Positions 8,666 to 13,471 of a DNA stretch of 21,335 bases are shown here, piece after piece. Below the pieces are notes generated by a model. It ran no database searches and was not told the origin of the DNA. It was given only the letters and a program-made list of their open reading frames with translations. This DNA comes from Planctomycetales bacterium (GTDB lineage Bacteria > Planctomycetota > UBA11346), in assembly GCA_025362255.1 (NCBI GenBank), contig JANYGY010000148.1, forward strand, positions 1 through 21,335, written 5' to 3'. Every line of letters begins with the position of its first letter. Position 1 is the first letter of the stretch. The position numbers and the translations under genes were made by a program.

Positions 8666-9721
8666 ATGCGGCTATCGACAGATAAAGAATTTGCGAGTTC
8701 CAACGCGATTGTCGACGCACTGAGGTGGCAGATCGCCAGCGGGGCTTTGCCGCCAAACACCAAATTGCCGATCCGTCAGGATATGTGTCGCGAATACAAC
8801 GCCGCACTGGCGACGATGCAGCGTGCAATCGATATGCTGGTCACCGAAGGCTTCATCTGCTGCACCCCGGGAAAGGGCACGTTTGTCCATCCTCATCCAC
8901 CGTCGAAAGCAGACGTGGCCTTGGTCTTTGGCAGCGCAATCTCGTCCCGCTCTCTTTTTTGCGAGGCCATCCGCAGCGTGGCTGGAGCCATCAGCCAGGA
9001 TCATTCGTATCGCTTGCGGACGTTCGACCTGCACGGTGATCAGCGCGAACGTCATGTCGAGATGCTAGTCACCCTCGCCTCGGCCCATCGACTCGCCGGG
9101 ATCATCGTGATCTCACCCTCGAGTGATATTCTCGATGCTTTGCCCCGCCCGACTGCCGCCTCTGTGCCGCTGGTCCTGGTTGGCCGAGAAGGTCGGAATT
9201 ATCCGGAATATCCCCGCGTGGAAGTTGATCAGCCTGGCTTCGCCGCGGCGGCGATCGACGTCCTGCATCGGCGTGGGCGGCGGCGAATTGCCCACATCCT
9301 GGCCGATGGCATCTACGGATATCTGGATGATACCACCGAGAAACTTCGTGAATTGGGCTGCGAAAACACGCCCTATCTCGTGCAGTTCGTCGGTGAGGGA
9401 CGCCGCTGGCGCGGCGCTGAGCATATTGCCCATCTGCTGATGCGCCTGCCTGCCAATGAACGACCCAATGGTCTCATCATCCACGACGACAACCTGGTGC
9501 AGTGGGCGAGTATGGGCCTGCGCGCCAGCGGAATGGCGATCCCGGGAGATGTCGAAGTGGTCGTCCATGCGAACCATCCGTATGCGGCCCAGTGCGTCGT
9601 GCCAGTTACCCGGGTTGGCTTTGACGCGCACGCGGTCATCGAAGCGGCGATCTCTTTGCTCCAGTCGCCCCAGGATCCCAATCGACCGCCGACGAAAATT
9701 GCGGCGCAGTTGCTGCCTTAA
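8666..9721 (+). CDS. GntR-type DNA-binding, LacI-type ligand-binding transcriptional regulator
   Basis: A 351-residue regulator with the AraR-like hybrid design. Residues 13-75 are a GntR winged helix-turn-helix (IVDALRWQIASGALPP; LPIRQDMCREYNAALATMQRAIDMLVTEGF; then the wing PGKGTFVHP). Residues 83-351 are a LacI/periplasmic-binding-protein-type sugar sensor domain (LAGIIVISP; VPLVLVGR; VEVDQPGFAAAAIDVL; IPGDVEVVVHAN). Proteins of this design usually repress sugar-use genes until the sugar binds (family knowledge). Here the neighbours are a secreted glycan-binding protein, a GH-like enzyme, pilin modules and an alpha-mannosidase, so a mannoside-type ligand is a reasonable guess but not shown. 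The Cys-rich FICCTP in the wing is slightly unusual. The ATG at 8666 has no clear SD. Only weak hairpins follow it (9738-9755 and 9755-9768), without a T-run, so read-through into the pilin genes is possible. Confidence 0.9.
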   Translation: MRLSTDKEFASSNAIVDALRWQIASGALPPNTKLPIRQDMCREYNAALATMQRAIDMLVTEGFICCTPGKGTFVHPHPPSKADVALVFGSAISSRSLFCEAIRSVAGAISQDHSYRLRTFDLHGDQRERHVEMLVTLASAHRLAGIIVISPSSDILDALPRPTAASVPLVLVGREGRNYPEYPRVEVDQPGFAAAAIDVLHRRGRRRIAHILADGIYGYLDDTTEKLRELGCENTPYLVQFVGEGRRWRGAEHIAHLLMRLPANERPNGLIIHDDNLVQWASMGLRASGMAIPGDVEVVVHANHPYAAQCVVPVTRVGFDAHAVIEAAISLLQSPQDPNRPPTKIAAQLLP

Positions 9722-9845
9722 TCTGCAAAACTGGCAAGGCGAGGATTGCCTCGTTCGTTATAAAACGATACGAAAATCAGCATTTTTCTTGTAATCCGAT
9801 GATTCCTTTCCACGCAGACGCCGCACGTTATACGGCCACTTCCCA

Positions 9846-9865
9846 ATTCTATGGCTCTCCAGAAT
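9846..9865. promoter_or_regulatory. shared palindrome, copy 2 (ATTCTA-N8-CAGAAT)
   Basis: The sequence is ATTCTATGGCTCTCCAGAAT, with perfect ATTCT/AGAAT arms separated by exactly 10 bases. It sits in the 207-base gap between the regulator and the first pilin gene, 63 bases before the pilin start. It matches copies at 11331 and 13421 in both arms and in arm spacing. Confidence 0.6.
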
Positions 9866-9928
9866 TTACGATTTGAATGGTTCTGAGTTGAACGCCCTCT
9901 CCAATGATGGGGGAAGAGGTCACCGGTT

Positions 9929-10822
9929 ATGAGCATAAAAAATCCGCTCTGTGAGCCTTCCCCAACCCCGCGCAGTGACTCGCGCGGCCAGCGGGCCAGC
10001 GTCCCCTACCATGGCGCAGCTTTTACCTTGATCGAATTACTGGTGGTGATGGCGGTGATCGCCATCTTGGTGTCATTGTTGCTACCGGCGATGTCCATGA
10101 TTCAACGCCAGGCCGGGGCGGTGGCGTGCCTGAGCAACCTTCGACAGATTTCGGCTGCCCAGTTGGGTTATACCACTGACCATTCAGGGTTCTTGGCCCC
10201 CATGCATAAAGCCAATGGCACCCCGATTGAAGAAGAGGCATGGGGCATGTGGTTTGGTTTCTTGTTCAAATACGACCCGACACTCCGTGGCAATCCCGTG
10301 TTCATGTGCACAGCCCCGGGACGGCGTACTCAGGTCCTCAAGCAGGTCACCTGGGACAAGGCAAATAGTACCGACTGGGCAAACTCCATGCGATTTCATT
10401 CGACCTCATACGCCATCAATCACTGGGCCCAGGAACTGATGGGTGGAGATGATTGGACAAGACGTATTTCTCGCGCCTTATCTCCTTCAGCAATGATTTG
10501 GATGGGCGAAGTCATTGGCTGCGACCCCGATGGGGAATTGCACGGCGAGGGAGGAATGAGTGCTCCAGCTCCAATCGTTGCACCAATGTATTATGCGGTA
10601 ACTCCCGGAACCTATCACACTCCCACGTATCCCGCGATGTACACCTCTGTCATTGGCCCTTATGAATTGCCAGCAGGCGTTTGGTTCCCTCGCTACCTTA
10701 CTCGTTTTTCCCATGCAAAAAGAATGACCTGTTCTTTTTATGATGGTCATGTAGCGGGCGTCACGCTGGGTGAAATGGTCGGGGACGGCACCATAAGCAA
10801 TCTCTGGTATGGTTTCCGCTAA
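9929..10822 (+). CDS. prepilin-type H-X9-DG protein A
   Basis: A 297-residue type IV pilin/pseudopilin-like protein. Residues 32-54 are the prepilin motif and hydrophobic helix (FTLIELLVVMAVIAILVSL), with Glu36 at the +5 position. Cleavage would fall at A31/F32 rather than the usual Gly/Phe, and a 31-residue leader is long. The rest is a globular head with WGMWFGFLFKYD and CTAPGRR segments. It ends in an H-X9-DG motif (H262 to D272-G273, HAKRMTCSFYDG), a pattern abundant in PVC bacteria. It is presumably processed by prepilin peptidase and displayed at the cell surface; its exact job is unknown. GAGGT 8 bases before the ATG supports the start. The next gene begins 2 bases after its stop, so the two are very likely co-translated. 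It is a paralog of the gene at 11399. Confidence 0.88.
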   Translation: MSIKNPLCEPSPTPRSDSRGQRASVPYHGAAFTLIELLVVMAVIAILVSLLLPAMSMIQRQAGAVACLSNLRQISAAQLGYTTDHSGFLAPMHKANGTPIEEEAWGMWFGFLFKYDPTLRGNPVFMCTAPGRRTQVLKQVTWDKANSTDWANSMRFHSTSYAINHWAQELMGGDDWTRRISRALSPSAMIWMGEVIGCDPDGELHGEGGMSAPAPIVAPMYYAVTPGTYHTPTYPAMYTSVIGPYELPAGVWFPRYLTRFSHAKRMTCSFYDGHVAGVTLGEMVGDGTISNLWYGFR

Positions 10823-10824
10823 TC

Positions 10825-11268
10825 GTGGCAGCACGTATGTGGCAGGTGGGGGTGATCATTGCTGGACTGGCCTTACCTGTCTTGGTCTGGTGGCTCGTCA
10901 GAGATTCAGCGGTAAAATTTAGTACCGTCTATGCCTATGACACCGGCACGGGTAAAATATTCGCGACCCACGATTTCATCCCGCCCATGTCAGCCCCATC
11001 GGGGGCTCAGGCTGGGGTAGGCGCGCATGTGGTCGTGTTTGCGGGCGACTCAAAACCGACGGTGATCTACCTGAAAACATACACCCCACAGGCGCACGAG
11101 GTTTTTGAGCGCACAGGTGAGATTACCGAAGACGTTGTTGCCGGCACCATGGTGCGACGTCCGCAAGACCAGGACTGGGTCCCCCTGAATACTCCCGCTG
11201 GTCGGACTATCGTCGAACGAACCAAGGAATTGGCTGGTGATCGCAGCTGGCAGGTAGCCATTCCATAA
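10825..11268 (+). CDS. small membrane-anchored pilin-partner protein A
   Basis: A 147-residue protein with a short N-terminus and one membrane span (residues 6-25, WQVGVIIAGLALPVLVWWLV), then a soluble domain outside the membrane. It carries YAYDTGTGKIF, a Pro-rich IPPMSAPSG stretch, VYLK/YLKTYTP-like strands and RRPQDQDWVPLNTPAGRTI near the end. From memory, small proteins with a Y-DLNTGELF, PPI-APSG, RRPED-WVP pattern sit beside H-X9-DG pilins in planctomycetes and have no known function; this belongs to that type. The start is GTG at 10825 (2 bases after the pilin stop) or ATG at 10837, where the paralog at 12228 aligns (RMWQ). A minor pilin assembly or anchoring role is a guess. Confidence 0.82.
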   Translation: MAARMWQVGVIIAGLALPVLVWWLVRDSAVKFSTVYAYDTGTGKIFATHDFIPPMSAPSGAQAGVGAHVVVFAGDSKPTVIYLKTYTPQAHEVFERTGEITEDVVAGTMVRRPQDQDWVPLNTPAGRTIVERTKELAGDRSWQVAIP

Positions 11269-11330
11269 ATCTTTGCGCTTCAATACTTTAAATTTTATAT
11301 ACGATGGTATGTAAATTGCCTTGCTGTGTA

Positions 11331-11350
11331 ATTCTAGGATAGGCTAGAAT
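11331..11350. promoter_or_regulatory. shared palindrome, copy 3 (ATTCTA-N8-TAGAAT)
   Basis: The sequence is ATTCTAGGATAGGCTAGAAT, with perfect 6-base arms and an 8-base spacer, 48 bases before the second pilin gene. The right arm TAGAAT (11345-11350) is also a good -10 box, and TTGCTG at 11321-11326 is an acceptable -35 box 18 bases upstream. A protein bound here could therefore block RNA polymerase directly. The surrounding 11269-11398 is AT-rich compared with its neighbours. Confidence 0.62.
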
Positions 11351-11398
11351 CATTGGATTCTTGAATCGCGGTCTGTTCCAGTAGGGTATATTAGTTAA

Positions 11399-12226
11399 AT
11401 GAAACCCACTCCGCGCCTGACTTCTCCGCTGTTGTCGAGCTCCGGTGGCTTTACTTTGATCGAATTATTGGTGGTGATCTCCATCATCGCGATTCTTGCT
11501 GCGATGCTGCTACCGGCGATCAATATGGTGCGCAATCAGGCACGGACCATGACCTGCGTCAATAACATCCGCCAACTCACGGTTGCCCAACTCGCTTACG
11601 CCAACGATCACGAAGGCTTCATCCCACCTGGTCAGGCCACTAGCTTGCCTGGCGGTGATCTCCTCTTTCCACCGTGGGGCATATGGTTTGCGTTTCTCCT
11701 CAAATGGGATGATTCCATTCGTGGTAGTGGGATGTTCTTGTGTCCTTCCTGGGCCAAGCGAAATGATTTTGCCTGGGCACCAACCACGGAGACGGCCAAC
11801 GACGGACGTGTTCGCGATTTTCACGGCACTTCGTATGGCGTAAACCACAAGGGGCAGGGATTTGTGCTGGGTAATGGCTTTGATTCGGATTGGGGGGTGC
11901 CGTTGTCGAAAGTCAAAAATTCAAGCTCGTTGATCTGGTTGGGCGAAGTGATGGGCACCGAAACCTCCGGAGCTTTTGGCGGCCAGAGCTGCGTGATGCC
12001 ACCCGCACCGATCGTAGGTTACTGGGGGGCCACGTTCGATCCCCCGGTATATGCCACCTCGCGTGGACCTTTCACCACTACTTGTTTTTCTCCGACGACT
12101 TTGCCGCGATTTACTCACAATCGTAAAATGGTCTGTTCATTTTACGATGGCCACGCCGCTGCTGTCGGCCTTGAGGAAATGGTCGGCAATGGCATCAACA
12201 GCAATATGTGGTTCGGGAAATTCTGA
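11399..12226 (+). CDS. prepilin-type H-X9-DG protein B
   Basis: A 275-residue paralog of the protein at 9929. It has a 17-residue leader with a canonical Gly17/Phe18 cleavage site, FTLIELLVVISIIAILAAM helix with Glu22 at +5, and a head domain with matching landmarks: NIRQLTVAQLAYANDHEGF, WGIWFAFLLKWDDSIRG, FLCPSWAKR and a W-LGEVMG segment. The C-terminal H-X9-DG motif runs from H240 to D250-G251 (HNRKMVCSFYDG) and the tail SNMWFGKF parallels SNLWYGFR in copy A. The sequences are clearly homologous but well diverged, so the duplication is not recent. The ATG at 11399 has only a distant purine run before it. The next gene starts 1 base after the stop codon. Confidence 0.9.
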   Translation: MKPTPRLTSPLLSSSGGFTLIELLVVISIIAILAAMLLPAINMVRNQARTMTCVNNIRQLTVAQLAYANDHEGFIPPGQATSLPGGDLLFPPWGIWFAFLLKWDDSIRGSGMFLCPSWAKRNDFAWAPTTETANDGRVRDFHGTSYGVNHKGQGFVLGNGFDSDWGVPLSKVKNSSSLIWLGEVMGTETSGAFGGQSCVMPPAPIVGYWGATFDPPVYATSRGPFTTTCFSPTTLPRFTHNRKMVCSFYDGHAAAVGLEEMVGNGINSNMWFGKF

Positions 12227-12227
12227 T

Positions 12228-12668
12228 ATGCGCATGTGGCAGTTTGGATTGTTTACATTGGTTCCAGTTGCCCTGATCACTGCATTGGTGCTGAATCGGA
12301 CTCCCCCCACCGTCAGCGGCACGGTCTATGCCTATGACACCGTAACCGGAAAATTATATCCGTCAGCCGATGCCATACCGCCATTTGAAGCATCTTCGGG
12401 ATTTGACACCGGGGTGATCGCCAACGTGGTCATTTTTTCGGGCGACGCCTCGCCCACTATCATCTATCTGTTGACCTACACCGCCAAGACCCGCGAATCC
12501 ATTTTACGTGACGGTCGAGGTTCAACCGATGTCATATCCGGTACGATGGTGAAGCGACCTGAGGACAAGAGCTGGACCCCGATCAATTCGGTTGAGGGCA
12601 AGGCGATCCGTGATCGGGTGACGGAAATTGCCAATGGAAGGACGTGGAAAGTTGCACTGCCTCCGTGA
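12228..12668 (+). CDS. small membrane-anchored pilin-partner protein B
   Basis: A 146-residue paralog of the protein at 10825. The start is the ATG at 12228, one base after the TGA of the pilin; a longer in-frame ORF from 12051 would overlap the pilin gene by 176 bases and is rejected. It begins MRMWQFGLF, the same RMWQ as the paralog, with a membrane span at residues 4-22. The soluble part keeps the landmarks YAYDTVTGKLY, IPPFEASSGFDTGV, TIIYLLTYT, VKRPEDKSWTPINSVEGKAI and a C-terminal GRTWKVALP. Conservation of both the pilin and this partner as a pair in each copy suggests they work together. A hairpin follows at 12689. Confidence 0.84.
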   Translation: MRMWQFGLFTLVPVALITALVLNRTPPTVSGTVYAYDTVTGKLYPSADAIPPFEASSGFDTGVIANVVIFSGDASPTIIYLLTYTAKTRESILRDGRGSTDVISGTMVKRPEDKSWTPINSVEGKAIRDRVTEIANGRTWKVALPP

Positions 12669-12688
12669 TGTTTTTAGAGAGACAGCCC

Positions 12689-12707
12689 CATGGGCGAGCC
12701 GCCCATG
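12689..12707. terminator. hairpin between convergent genes, possible terminator
   Basis: Perfect 8-base arms CATGGGCG (12689-12696) and CGCCCATG (12700-12707) with a 3-base AGC loop. They lie in the 88 bases between the converging pilin-partner and DinB-like genes. GTTTTG follows at 12712 on the plus side and TAAAAAC (12671-12677 region) on the minus side, so neither side has a strong T-run. It may end transcription in both directions, or be a copy of a dispersed palindromic repeat. Confidence 0.4.
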
Positions 12708-12756
12708 CCACGTTTTGACTACATGACGAATGCACCCGGCTTGTTTATTTCGTAAA

Positions 12757-13347
12757 CTAGTTTGATGTCGCCGTCCATGGCGGCCAGGGAGTCTGGGCAT
12801 CGAAACCTGGAGGGCGTTCGAGGTAACGATCCATTCTTGGGAGTGGTTTCCCGAGCGCCACGCGGTGTCTCTGAAGATAGGCCAAATGGTGATAGGGATG
12901 CAGGTACAGGCCCCAGCGGCCAGAATCAGCGACCACTACCTTCAAGCCGGCTTCGATGAGCCATAATACGCCAGGGAATGGTTGAAGGAAATCTTCATCG
13001 TCCAAGGTGCGGATCCAAGTTGAAAACTGTGCGTGATTCTCCGCCATGACGTCAATCGCGGTATTAATATCGCCAATTTTCCGTCGACGGTCGAAATCTG
13101 CCCTCCATTCGGGGTTCCACGCTCCATGCTGCGGCCGCAGTGGTCGTACCGCTCGGTAGAGGATGTCAGTCCAATCCAGATCGGCGTTGACCACGTGTTC
13201 GATCATTCCGCGGTAGGACCATTTGCCTGCAAATGGGGTGGCCTCGCAATCGTCCGCACTCATTCCAATCAGTGATTCGCGCAGCCACGCCGGGGGCAGC
13301 GCAAGCATTGCGGAAAATTCGGCTCTGGAAGGTATCGGTGGGATCAT
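12757..13347 (-). CDS. DinB-like four-helix-bundle protein
   Basis: A 196-residue cytoplasmic protein of the DinB/YfiT-like superfamily, four-helix bundles that usually bind a metal through three histidines and often act as thiol-dependent transferases (family knowledge). Visible here are H51 in GKWSYRGMIEHVVNADLDW and the cluster H150/H153/H154 in HPYHHLAYLQRHR, the expected ligand positions. The length fits the family. The start at 13347 has a weak GAAG-type site upstream. It converges with the pilin-partner gene and diverges from the GH38 gene, sharing a 124-base upstream region with it. Its substrate is unknown and it has no evident link to glycan use. Confidence 0.82.
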   Translation of the reverse strand: MIPPIPSRAEFSAMLALPPAWLRESLIGMSADDCEATPFAGKWSYRGMIEHVVNADLDWTDILYRAVRPLRPQHGAWNPEWRADFDRRRKIGDINTAIDVMAENHAQFSTWIRTLDDEDFLQPFPGVLWLIEAGLKVVVADSGRWGLYLHPYHHLAYLQRHRVALGKPLPRMDRYLERPPGFDAQTPWPPWTATSN

Positions 13348-13420
13348 GCTCTTCGCTTACCAGGTGAGGGCTGCATAGCATGGTTGCCTTCGATCACCTC
13401 GGGTTCCCTGATCATCGAGA

Positions 13421-13440
13421 ATTCTACCGCAGGTCAGAAT
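13421..13440. promoter_or_regulatory. shared palindrome, copy 4 (ATTCTA-N8-CAGAAT)
   Basis: The sequence is ATTCTACCGCAGGTCAGAAT, with perfect ATTCT/AGAAT arms and a 10-base spacing. It sits in the divergent region between the DinB-like and GH38 genes, 31 bases before the GTG start of GH38, or 49 bases before its ATG at 13490. The latter distance is almost the same as for copy 3 and its pilin gene (48 bases). Overlapping it is a second inverted repeat, GGTCAG/CTGACC at 13432-13437 and 13449-13454. Confidence 0.6.
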
Positions 13441-13471
13441 TTCGCTATCTGACCGGCGACTGGTACTTCAG

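Noticed and set aside
9113..9631. 172-codon minus-strand ORF
   Set aside because: It is antisense to the LacI-type domain of the regulator; the plus frame has clear family motifs.
9738..9768. Two small hairpins after the regulator (CGAGG-ATTG-CCTCG and TCGTT-ATAA-AACGA)
   Set aside because: The stems have five base pairs each and no T-run follows; too weak to call a terminator.
13432..13454. GGTCAG-N11-CTGACC inverted repeat before GH38
   Set aside because: It has six-base arms, is found once and overlaps the shared palindrome; it is not supported by a second copy.
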